Assembly: GCF_003248505.1 (NCBI RefSeq)
Contig: NZ_QFOA01000077.1
Location: 1-15,934, forward strand
Length of the DNA stretch: 15,934 nt
Direction: 5' to 3'
Source of the DNA: Sphingobium sp.
GTDB lineage: Bacteria; Pseudomonadota; Alphaproteobacteria; Sphingomonadales; Sphingomonadaceae
The number at the start of each line of letters is the position of its first letter. The stretch's first letter is position 1. The position numbers and the translations under genes are program-made. This document shows positions 7,354-13,561 of this stretch, in pieces. The notes under the pieces are model-generated. The model saw only the letters and a list, made by a program, of their open reading frames with translations. It was not told where the DNA came from and ran no database searches.

Positions 7354-9140
7354 GAGGCAAAACTGGGTGCATGATGGGCCTGATCTTTCGGGATCGCTTG
7401 CCAACGCGTTATCCACGCCTCCATGTCGAGAAGCGCCATGAGGCGGACATAGTGACGATCGATAGCTGGACCACGTACAAGCACCTCATCCAAGGCTGAT
7501 CGACTGATAAGCCGGTGCCGGGCAAGTTCACCATCCATCAGCCGCTCGCGTATTTCGTCGAGACGCTGGTTGACCAGATCTACCGCGAAGCTGCTCGGAC
7601 TTCCTTTGCGCCGACGGTCGCGGATGAGTGGCGGGAGCAGGTCGGCGTAGGCCCGACGCGCTATGGCTCGATTTCTCCCGCCCTCTATCATCTTCCATGT
7701 GGGGATGGTCAGAGCCAATTCGACAATTGGTTGCGACATAAGCGGATCGACCATGGGCAGACCGAAACCACGCAGATAGCCTTCGACATGGTTTTGAACG
7801 CGCAAGAGAAGCGCGATATGGCCCAATTTTCCAGGACGCGTAAGTGGCGCCTGCGCAATCCAATCATGCTGTGGCGGGTCTGCTCGCACCGCGTCAGCGG
7901 CATCCACCTCCATCAAATCAATGTCGAGATGCCATTGATAGGGCCGACGCATAATGCGAGCAGCTTTGACGATCTGACGACACACCTCCCATCGAGAGAC
8001 CTGGGTCACCCTCCCGATATCGGCTATCGACTGAGCGGTTTCACGGTGGAGACCTCTGGCTTTCCATGCGTCAAAAAATGGCCGAACAGAACTGCTGTTG
8101 TAAAAGACGTTATCCCCGCCATTTCCGGTGAAGACAGCGTCTGCGCCAGCCTCGCCAACCGCGCGTAACAAGGCCGAATGATAGGCGAGTTCGTGAACGA
8201 ACCCGATCGGCTTTGGAAAATGTTCAGCCACTGATCTGGACATATCCACATCTGCCAGCGCATATGCTGCTTCGATGAGGTTCATCCCCGACGCCTGCGC
8301 CATCACGCGGGCATAGTCGCGCTCATCGCCATCACGGCTCAGGGTCGAAATCGTTACGCTGCTTGCACGTTCGCTCATTCTGGAAAGCGCCGCCGCGACG
8401 ATCGAGGAATCCAGCCCTCCTGATAATGTGAGGATGGGGGCTTGGGAGATAGATGCCCAAGACGCAACGCAATGATCCACTGTACGGCGCAACCGCTCGG
8501 CAACATCCTCGCTGTCCCAGAAAAGCGGCTCGGAAACAAAATCCCAAGGGTTCCAGAACTGCCGTACCCGTTCTTCTCGTTCGCCCAGTTCTACTGCAGT
8601 ACCAGGAAGCAATTCTGTAACGCCATCGAGCGCCGTCCTGGCCTGTGGCAGGTCCTTGGCGGCCAGATAGCGTGGCATTTCCGCCCAACTCACCGACGGT
8701 CGGACCAGACCTGCTTTGACCAGAAGCATCATATCTGAGGAGATCGCCCACCCTCCTGGCAGCATCGTGAAATAGCACGGCAGCGCGCCCCCCGGAGAGC
8801 GCGCGACGACCATCCTATTCTCAAGCGCCAACAGGGCAACATAGCCGCCCCAATAGCGCTCGCCCAATGTGACGATAGGGTCACCATGGAGCATATCATC
8901 GGGAAAGAGCCTGTCGCTCGGCCGTATCCGTGCGGCAGGACCATGGCGCGGGAACACCGAGCCGATCACCACCCCTCGGTCGGCCGGGAGCGTGAGCGAT
9001 TGCGTGGCAAAGGCGGTCAAAAGCGCGCAGCTTTTTCCAAGCAGAATGCTTTGGAACCCGGAGGCTGCGAGGAACCCGGACGAGAGACGCTCAAGCGGCG
9101 CACCGCTATGATCAATGATTGCGAGGTAGCGTTCCAGCAT
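7347..9140 (-). CDS. lasso-peptide cyclase, asparagine-synthetase-like C protein (597 aa)
   Basis: Uses ATP to adenylate the side-chain carboxylate of the ring acid (Asp8 of the local core) and closes it onto the N-terminal Gly amine. The N-terminal half (about 1-200) resembles the class II glutaminase domain of asparagine synthetase B but lacks the catalytic Cys at position 2 (it begins MLERYLAII), as expected for lasso C proteins. The synthetase domain has the ATP pyrophosphatase loop LSGGLDSS (239-246) and a downstream FTGNGGDNVFYNSSS segment. The ATG at 9140 lies one base after the TGA of the B gene (TGAGATG), so the two are coupled. The frame is open a little further upstream only from a TTG at 9164. 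The length is normal for the family. The 3' end overlaps the convergent isopeptidase gene. Confidence 0.93.
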   Translation of the reverse strand: MLERYLAIIDHSGAPLERLSSGFLAASGFQSILLGKSCALLTAFATQSLTLPADRGVVIGSVFPRHGPAARIRPSDRLFPDDMLHGDPIVTLGERYWGGYVALLALENRMVVARSPGGALPCYFTMLPGGWAISSDMMLLVKAGLVRPSVSWAEMPRYLAAKDLPQARTALDGVTELLPGTAVELGEREERVRQFWNPWDFVSEPLFWDSEDVAERLRRTVDHCVASWASISQAPILTLSGGLDSSIVAAALSRMSERASSVTISTLSRDGDERDYARVMAQASGMNLIEAAYALADVDMSRSVAEHFPKPIGFVHELAYHSALLRAVGEAGADAVFTGNGGDNVFYNSSSVRPFFDAWKARGLHRETAQSIADIGRVTQVSRWEVCRQIVKAARIMRRPYQWHLDIDLMEVDAADAVRADPPQHDWIAQAPLTRPGKLGHIALLLRVQNHVEGYLRGFGLPMVDPLMSQPIVELALTIPTWKMIEGGRNRAIARRAYADLLPPLIRDRRRKGSPSSFAVDLVNQRLDEIRERLMDGELARHRLISRSALDEVLVRGPAIDRHYVRLMALLDMEAWITRWQAIPKDQAHHAPSFASH

Positions 9141-9141
9141 C

Positions 9142-9801
9142 TCAGATCGCCAGGATCGGCTCAAACGCCGAAATATTCTCGAGGCGGTCGTTCAAAACCG
9201 TGTCACCTGCCTGCACCCAGCAATGGGCGGAAAAGGGCGACGCGCTGACCCCCAGGATCAGCTTGGCTGGCAACCGCGCCGACAAAGCCATGTCCATGAA
9301 GGCGATCGAATTGGTCAAACAGTGGGTGTTGCGGGGACGCAGCGGCGCGGAGGCCGCAAAGGCGCTCACAATTGGTCCCCATTCGGTCAAATCAGGACAA
9401 TCCCCGCCGACGACACCGAGACCTTGCGACCGATCGGCAATCCCAAATATGATCCTGTCAAAGCGGCGGAACCGCAGGTCCAGCATCGCCTTGAGCTGAG
9501 CAAGAATGAACAACAAAGTCCTGCCATTCAGGAGATGGCCGGTTTCTGCTAAAACCTCCCGGCGAGCCGGCAGGATCACAGCCTGCTGACTAAATGGTTC
9601 ACCCTCATCTGCCGTGACGAGAATATGACCGCGCAACAACGGCTCGATGCCGGCACCGTCTTCCTGGGCTTCCAGATATCTCCGAAAAGCTGCATCCCAT
9701 TCCGGCCGCAGGCCGAAATAGCGATCAGCCGCGACGTCCAGAAAGATCGTTCTTCCGCCAGTGATGCAGAATGCCAGCCCGTCCCTCACCTTGTACCGCA
9801 T
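9142..9801 (-). CDS. lasso-peptide B protein: fused recognition element and leader peptidase (219 aa)
   Basis: Binds the leader peptide and cuts it off the precursor. Residues 1-80 form the PqqD-like recognition element (MRYKVRDGLAFCITGG, then FLDVAADRYFGL). The rest is the transglutaminase-like cysteine protease with likely triad Cys161 (NTHCLTNS), His193 (FSAHCWV) and Asp205 (VLNDRLE). The two halves are fused, as is usual in proteobacterial lasso systems, whereas Gram-positive clusters split them into B1 and B2. The frame is open to a TTG at 9870 that overlaps the precursor stop. The ATG at 9801 is chosen because GAGGGG lies about eight bases upstream and because the family normally starts just before the RDG motif. 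A GC-rich hairpin separates it from the precursor gene. Confidence 0.93.
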   Translation of the reverse strand: MRYKVRDGLAFCITGGRTIFLDVAADRYFGLRPEWDAAFRRYLEAQEDGAGIEPLLRGHILVTADEGEPFSQQAVILPARREVLAETGHLLNGRTLLFILAQLKAMLDLRFRRFDRIIFGIADRSQGLGVVGGDCPDLTEWGPIVSAFAASAPLRPRNTHCLTNSIAFMDMALSARLPAKLILGVSASPFSAHCWVQAGDTVLNDRLENISAFEPILAI

Positions 9802-9830
9802 AGTCCGCCCCTCATTCGAAGACATGACTA

Positions 9831-9860
9831 AGGCGCGCGCCCCCGAAAGGACGCGCGCCT
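9831..9860 (-). terminator. GC-rich hairpin between precursor and B gene
   Basis: Perfect 9-bp arms AGGCGCGCG / CGCGCGCCT, with two further C-G pairs near the loop, in the 65 bases between the precursor stop and the B start. No strong U-run follows. It is best read as a partial terminator or processing stem that would give more precursor mRNA than B and C mRNA. Similar stem-loops between A and B are known from other proteobacterial lasso clusters. Confidence 0.6.
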
Positions 9861-9866
9861 CATTGA

Positions 9867-9998
9867 TCAATCGTCAGCGATGCCCATCTGGTTCAACTGA
9901 CCACCGGTGAGGTCGAGGACGCCACGAATGGCGCCCTGGGTTTCGACGGAAGCGGCACCCAGATCGACGATATCTTCGTCATGTTCGATATTGGACAT
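9867..9998 (-). CDS. lasso-peptide precursor (43 aa: 21-aa leader, 22-aa core)
   Basis: The protein starts MSNIEHDEDIVDLGAAS and the leader ends VETQ, which puts the conserved Thr at -2. The predicted core is the ring segment GAIRGVLD followed by loop and tail LTGGQLNQMGIADD. Asp8 is the only acid at positions 7-9, so a Gly1-Asp8 eight-residue macrolactam is expected. The acidic DD end is typical of sphingomonad lasso peptides. Four in-frame ATGs occur (10013, 10010, 10004, 9998). The last is chosen because GGAG lies exactly six bases before it. The stop overlaps a possible TTG start of the B frame, and the B and C genes follow on the same strand. The calculated monoisotopic mass of the full cyclised core is about 2195.1 Da (linear 2213.1), before any C-terminal trimming. 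The exact peptide was not recognised as a named one. Confidence 0.93.
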   Translation of the reverse strand: MSNIEHDEDIVDLGAASVETQGAIRGVLDLTGGQLNQMGIADD

Positions 9999-10058
9999 GT
10001 TCATCTCCATCATTGCGCCGCAGGAATTTGCGGCAACGCTGATGGTATGAAAGGAAAG

Positions 10059-10103
10059 GCATATATCCGATCATATATGCTCTCATTTTGGGAGCATATA
10101 TGC
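10059..10103 (-). promoter_or_regulatory. precursor-gene control region with three AT-rich half-site motifs
   Basis: GCATATAT (10059-10066) and ATATATGC (10073-10080) form a perfect inverted repeat six bases apart. A complete palindrome GCATATATGC follows at 10094-10103. CATATATGCTC (10072-10082) also pairs perfectly with GAGCATATATG (10092-10102), making an 11-bp inverted repeat across 9 bases. All lie 60-105 bases upstream of the precursor ATG. A TATGAT sequence here could serve as a -10 element. These are good candidate sites for the nearby GntR-type protein, the XRE-type protein or both. Confidence 0.6.
10080..10095. promoter_or_regulatory. operator CTCTCATTTTGGGAG, copy 1 (precursor promoter)
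   Basis: An imperfect palindrome matching 14 of 15 bases of a perfect palindrome upstream of the XRE-type gene (copy at 11321-11335). It sits about 83 bases upstream of the precursor ATG, nested between the CATATATGC motifs. The shared sequence in two local promoters argues for one regulator acting on both. Confidence 0.68.
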
Positions 10104-10177
10104 TTGCTGTCATAATCGACTCAGACAAGGCTGAAACTGGCGGGTGGCAACGCGAGGATTTTAAGGCCTTTCAGAGC

Positions 10178-10801
10178 TTAACTCATTCGTGTCGCCGCTA
10201 AAGAAATTTGGTCAGCGCGTACTAAACGTCGACGGTGATACTGCCACATCGCGACCCGCGTTGCGTTTCTATTTCCGGACCGGGTTACGTTCCATAGCGT
10301 CGCGAGTTCTTCACCTTGCCTTCCAATAGGACCTTCATGCAACCGGAGGATAGCGAGTCGCTCGCCCGTCTGCACAATTGCATCTAGATGTTCGGGATTA
10401 GGGGAGCAGGACGCCATTAGCGAAAAAAACTCCGCGGTGGCATAAGCCAAAGCGAGGCCGTGCGCCGATTTGTTGACGACGAAAGCAGGTGGCGAACCCA
10501 GTTCGTCCAGTCGAACCATCACCTTCACGATCGTCCGGACAAGGTCGGCATGGTAACTGTAGAGATGGTAAACGTTACGCTTGGTGATTTCCGGCAAAGC
10601 AAACCCACCACCGCCCTGGGTTTCAACGAGACGCTCACCTACCAGTCGGTTGAGTGCGTCTCGCACGGGAGACGTACTCGTCCCAAATTCGTCGGCGAGT
10701 GACTGGACGGTCAACGGCAAGCCCGGCGTGAATTTGCCGGCCATGATCAGCTTCTTGATCTCGCGGTGGATCCGATCAGCGGTGAATGCGTCGGGCGACA
10801 T
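10178..10801 (-). CDS. GntR-family transcriptional regulator (207 aa)
   Basis: The N-terminal winged helix-turn-helix of GntR type is clear at about residues 8-72 (IHREIKKLIMAGKFTPG, TVQSLADEFGTSTSPVRDA, RLVGERLVETQGGGGFALP). The remaining 130 residues are helical and in the position of an FCD effector domain, but no clear metal- or ligand-binding motif was recognised, so the ligand is unknown. The ATG at 10801 is nine bases after the stop of the XRE-type gene and has AGG close upstream, so the two genes form an operon. It ends about 180 bases before the precursor start codon and reads in the same direction. Control of the lasso genes is inferred from position and from the AT-rich palindromes between them. 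Confidence 0.88.
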   Translation of the reverse strand: MSPDAFTADRIHREIKKLIMAGKFTPGLPLTVQSLADEFGTSTSPVRDALNRLVGERLVETQGGGGFALPEITKRNVYHLYSYHADLVRTIVKVMVRLDELGSPPAFVVNKSAHGLALAYATAEFFSLMASCSPNPEHLDAIVQTGERLAILRLHEGPIGRQGEELATLWNVTRSGNRNATRVAMWQYHRRRLVRADQISLAATRMS

Positions 10802-10810
10802 AAGCCTGCC

Positions 10811-11230
10811 CTAGACTGCCGGGCCGGCGCTGCCCGGCCCCTTCTGACCGTTACCGGGCTGAAGGAATGTCTTGAGGCTAAGATTGGCGATGAATTCAAC
10901 GCATAGCGTTTCCAGCTTTTGCATGTCATCAAGAAAGAAGTGTCGCGGGAAGTGCATGTTATGCTCCAGAAACAGCATTGGAATGATGAGGTGCGCCGAA
11001 GAGAGGCCAAGGGCATGAGCGCATGCGATATGATCATCGACCCGGGCTTTCGGGTTGCCCGACTCGATTTCACGAAGCCACCGCACGCCGATCCCGACAT
11101 CAGCGGCGAGCTGCTTTTGCGTAATGCGATGGCGTTTGCGCCGCTCTTCGATTCGGCGACCGGAGATCGACTTGACCTCGGCCAGTATCGACGCTTCCTC
11201 TTCGAGGGTGCCGCCTTGAGATGAGATCAC
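10811..11230 (-). CDS. XRE-family helix-turn-helix regulator (139 aa)
   Basis: An XRE/Cro-type HTH occupies about residues 20-80 (RRIEERRKRHRITQKQLAA, DVGIGVRWLREIESGNP). The C-terminal 55 residues (from LFLEHNMHFPRHFFLDDMQ) do not resemble a known sensor domain. The start is a GTG at 11230, supported by a strong GGGAGG five to six bases upstream. No upstream ATG fits. Its promoter region holds the perfect palindrome ACTCCCATTTTGGGAGT, of which a near-copy is found at the lasso precursor promoter. Autoregulation plus control of the lasso genes is therefore the simplest model, with this protein or the co-transcribed GntR protein as the binder. No functional assignment to a named regulator is possible. 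Confidence 0.85.
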   Translation of the reverse strand: MISSQGGTLEEEASILAEVKSISGRRIEERRKRHRITQKQLAADVGIGVRWLREIESGNPKARVDDHIACAHALGLSSAHLIIPMLFLEHNMHFPRHFFLDDMQKLETLCVEFIANLSLKTFLQPGNGQKGPGSAGPAV

Positions 11231-11306
11231 CAGGGCCTCCCTGATCGCGTCTCAAAGCTCCCATGCACATTCCGACTCGGCCAAGTTCGTGTGAAATGCG
11301 CTGTGG

Positions 11307-11336
11307 GTCAAATTTTTTGACTCCCATTTTGGGAGT
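11307..11336. promoter_or_regulatory. double palindromic operator between XRE-type gene and kinase gene
   Basis: GTCAAATTTTTTGAC (11307-11321, 6-bp arms) runs into ACTCCCATTTTGGGAGT (11320-11336, 7-bp arms). The two palindromes share two bases. The second is the operator also found at 10080-10095. It lies about 90 bases upstream of the XRE-type GTG and about 60 upstream of the first possible start of the divergent kinase gene. A TTGACT that could act as a plus-strand -35 element spans the junction of the two palindromes. Confidence 0.65.
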
Positions 11337-11397
11337 GTAACCCGCTTATTCACCTTCCTATTGCGTGATTTAGCAGGAAATCTCCGGCGCTGCCGGT

Positions 11398-12255
11398 ATG
11401 AGAGCTTGGCTGGCGATGGTGATGGGTCACGTACAGGAGATCGAGCCAAAGATGAGGTCCATGTTCGCGCGGGCAGGAAGTTTGCTGGGGGTGCGCGTCG
11501 TGAGCGCAGCGCGGCTTTCAGGGGGTGATTTGAGCTCAGTATCACGCCTGACACTTGCCGACGGACGATCGGTGATAGCCAAGCGAGGGCCGCTAGTGGA
11601 AGAGGAAGCCACTATGCTCTTGGCTATCCATGAAGCAGATGTGCCTGTCCCTGCGATATTGGCGGTCGAAAATGGCATGATGCTTCTTGAGGAATTGCCT
11701 GGCTCAGGCCGGGTCGCACGGTCATGGGGCCATCTGGCCGATGTCCTGGACCATCTTCACCGACCTACCAGAGAACGCCTGGGCTGGGACAGCGATTATG
11801 GCTTCGGGCCGGTCGCCATCTCCAACGGCAGGACGGATAACTGGGTCGCGTTCTGGGCCGAGAAACGCCTGGTCTGCCACCTTCCGCATATCGAGCCGCA
11901 TCTGGCGCATCGTGTCAGCCGGCTCGCCGATCGCCTCGCAAATCATATCCCGCCGGCGCCCCCGGTGGCGCTGCTCCATGGCGATCTGTGGGGCGGCAAT
12001 ATCCTCGTCGACAAGGACCAGATATCGGGCCTGATCGACCCGGCCTGCTATTATGGGGACCGCGAGGCCGACCTTGCGATGCTTGGCCTGTTCGACCAGC
12101 CTCCTGCCGCCTTCTACGATGCCTGTGGGCTGGAAGAAGGATGGCAGGAACGACAACCGGTCTATCGGCTCTGGCCGCTCCTGGTCCATGTTCGCCTCTT
12201 TGGCGGTGCCTATCATCAGCAGGCTGGAGCCTGCCTCGATATGCTCGGCTTTTAG
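11398..12255 (+). CDS. fructosamine-kinase-like small-molecule kinase (up to 285 aa)
   Basis: Belongs to the fructosamine-3-kinase group of the aminoglycoside phosphotransferase fold. Visible motifs are LSGGDLSSVSRLTLADG (40-56), the ATP-binding Lys62 in VIAKRG, the catalytic LLHGDLWGGNILVD (192-205) and the metal-binding LIDPACYYGDREADLAM (212-228). Known family members phosphorylate sugar-derived Amadori adducts on amines. The actual substrate here cannot be told. The start is uncertain. The ATG at 11398 has no clear ribosome site, and ATGs at 11416, 11422, 11452 and 11461 are alternatives. Homologues usually begin close before the GVRVVSA segment, which favours one of the later ones. It is transcribed divergently from the lasso regulators. 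Whether it belongs to the lasso system or to the host element is open. Confidence 0.85.
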   Translation: MRAWLAMVMGHVQEIEPKMRSMFARAGSLLGVRVVSAARLSGGDLSSVSRLTLADGRSVIAKRGPLVEEEATMLLAIHEADVPVPAILAVENGMMLLEELPGSGRVARSWGHLADVLDHLHRPTRERLGWDSDYGFGPVAISNGRTDNWVAFWAEKRLVCHLPHIEPHLAHRVSRLADRLANHIPPAPPVALLHGDLWGGNILVDKDQISGLIDPACYYGDREADLAMLGLFDQPPAAFYDACGLEEGWQERQPVYRLWPLLVHVRLFGGAYHQQAGACLDMLGF

Positions 12256-12266
12256 ACAGGGGCGAT

Positions 12267-12479
12267 CTATTCGGGCTTACCCGACAGGATGAGGCGGGCT
12301 GAGCGGAGATATTGCGCAAGCTCGATATCGTTCGCCATGAGCCGATCGGCGAGATCCTTCATATCAGTCGCATCGGAGTCAGGCCGAAACGGTCCTTCTG
12401 GTTGCCGTTCGATCACGGCGATGCTGAGGCAAAGCGCCTTTTTCACCAAGTGAAGGTCGCGGTCGATGATCTGGGCCAT
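12267..12479 (-). CDS. small protein of unknown function (70 aa)
   Basis: Not recognised. It starts MAQIIDRDLHLVKKALCLS at an ATG with GGGAG eight bases upstream. The frame is open ten codons further but without a ribosome site. The product is charged and mostly helical in appearance (DATDMKDLADRLMANDIELA), with no signal peptide or membrane span. It ends 11 bases from the convergent kinase gene and follows a second small gene on the same strand. It may be a conserved accessory protein of the conjugative element. Confidence 0.65.
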   Translation of the reverse strand: MAQIIDRDLHLVKKALCLSIAVIERQPEGPFRPDSDATDMKDLADRLMANDIELAQYLRSARLILSGKPE

Positions 12480-12578
12480 GGTCAATTCTCCCAAATAATA
12501 CGCCGCCACTATGCGCCGGAACGATGTTTTGCGCCATCAACAGCGCCGACAAATCGACATCGACAATTCCTCCGGTCT

Positions 12579-13004
12579 CTACGGATCCTGAGGCGAAACG
12601 CCGGTCCCAACCCGGCGGTAGGCTCGGGCAATCTCACTGTCTTCCGACGCGGACATCAGCGCAATTGCGGTTACGAGGAGCCGCGCCACCGTCATGGCAG
12701 GTCCACCATCTGGTGAAGCTTCAACCTGATCGAGCATTTTGGCTGCCGCCTGGGCGAGACTGGGTGACGCGCCAACATAATGTTCAATTCGTCCCGTCAG
12801 CCTGTTCACGGCCGGGGCATGCACTTCATCCGATAGTTCTGCGCCGTCCAGCGCCTCGATCAGCAACATGGCAACGGTCAGCGTCACCCCATAGGGAATG
12901 AAGCGCCGAGATATGCGCGCCAGCCGGTGATGGCATTCCAGAAATATGTCGGTGCCCTCCTCTGACAGGTGCAGCCGGTAGGTCCGGGACTTGGGCGTAG
13001 CCAT
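12579..13004 (-). CDS. protein of unknown function, possible transfer-region regulator (141 aa)
   Basis: The frame is open upstream to 13223, but the ATG at 13004 has a strong AGGGAGG six bases before it and is the clear start (MATPKSRTYRLHLSEEG). The opening strand-like YRLHLS segment followed by helices (DIFLECHHRLARISRRF, then VTLTVAMLLIEAL) could suit a ribbon-helix-helix or similar DNA-binding fold, but this is weak. The rest is acidic and helical. It is transcribed divergently from the transfer operon, with a large palindrome in between. That arrangement fits a repressor or relaxosome accessory protein. No family was recognised. Confidence 0.7.
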   Translation of the reverse strand: MATPKSRTYRLHLSEEGTDIFLECHHRLARISRRFIPYGVTLTVAMLLIEALDGAELSDEVHAPAVNRLTGRIEHYVGASPSLAQAAAKMLDQVEASPDGGPAMTVARLLVTAIALMSASEDSEIARAYRRVGTGVSPQDP

Positions 13005-13291
13005 CGATAGCCTCCCTGATTCGCACAATCCGCACCGCCTCTGACGGTCGAAATCGAATTTGAAGCTGGTCCAGGCGCAAAAAGCGGCACTGAGATGCCG
13101 ATTTCGGCACTTCATTGCCGCTTTCGGCATCTCAGTGCCCTCCCCATTGCGACCTTGCATCGTCGGATGCATCGCTTGGGGCACCCGATCGATGGTCGCG
13201 ACGCCGCTCAAAGTGAGCCCCAAGCGCTCAGGCCCGGACGGTCATGCAAAGCCCAGCTGCTCATGCGCCTGGCAACAGGGAGACTATTTCC
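13005..13291. promoter_or_regulatory. divergent intergenic region at the head of the transfer operon
   Basis: 287 bases without a convincing gene, between the minus-strand 141-aa gene and the plus-strand transfer genes. It holds the 54-base palindrome at 13086-13139 and a small hairpin GCATC / GATGC (13157-13170). It must carry the promoters for both directions and could also hold an origin of transfer, though no known nic-site sequence was recognised. Confidence 0.55.
13086..13139. repeat. long palindrome with 16-bp perfect arms and nested repeats
   Basis: GGCACTGAGATGCCGA (13086-13101) is the exact inverse of 13124-13139. Inside, CGGCA (13105-13109) pairs with TGCCG (13116-13120). The element can also be read as two tandem sites of the form TGCCGNTTTCGGCA (13096-13109 and 13116-13129). 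This fits a double operator for a dimeric regulator or a cruciform-forming site. Confidence 0.75.
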
Positions 13292-13561
13292 ATGTCGGCA
13301 TCACGCCTGGCCATCATGGCCGGATTGCTCACGCTCGCCCTTGCCGCGGGTTCCGCGCCGGCGGCCCGGAAAGACCGCGCCATCGAGGCAGAGGCGCCAC
13401 CGCAGAAACTTTCGATCGCCCAGGTCGGCGCCGACTTCTTCATTGGCGAGCCTCGGGCTGCGACGCCTCCCAACCAAGCCGTCAACCTCGGTAGCACGGT
13501 CCGCATCGACCAGCGCCTCCTCACAAGCGGCATGCATTCAAGCGCTGGAGACAAGCAATGA
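13292..13561 (+). CDS. small exported protein in the transfer operon (89 aa)
   Basis: Begins with a clear signal peptide (MSASRLAIMAGLLTLALAA, cut near GSAPA). The mature part of about 65 residues is largely polar (ADFFIGEPRAATPPNQAVN), with no cysteines and no recognised motif. The ATG at 13292 has AGGGAG about nine bases upstream. The frame is open earlier, from 13244, without a ribosome site. Its stop overlaps the start of the DsbC-like gene in ATGA, so the two are coupled. It is probably a periplasmic accessory protein of the transfer system, and the function is unknown. Confidence 0.75.
   Translation: MSASRLAIMAGLLTLALAAGSAPAARKDRAIEAEAPPQKLSIAQVGADFFIGEPRAATPPNQAVNLGSTVRIDQRLLTSGMHSSAGDKQ

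Noticed and set aside
7515..8168. 217-codon plus-strand open frame inside the cyclase gene
   Set aside because: Antisense shadow of the asparagine-synthetase-like coding sequence. The product has no recognisable fold.
10014..10177. Possible second lasso precursor gene
   Set aside because: Read for a leader with Thr at -2 followed by Gly and an acid at 7-9 in the minus-strand frames. Nothing fitting was found, and the stretch is AT-rich operator sequence.
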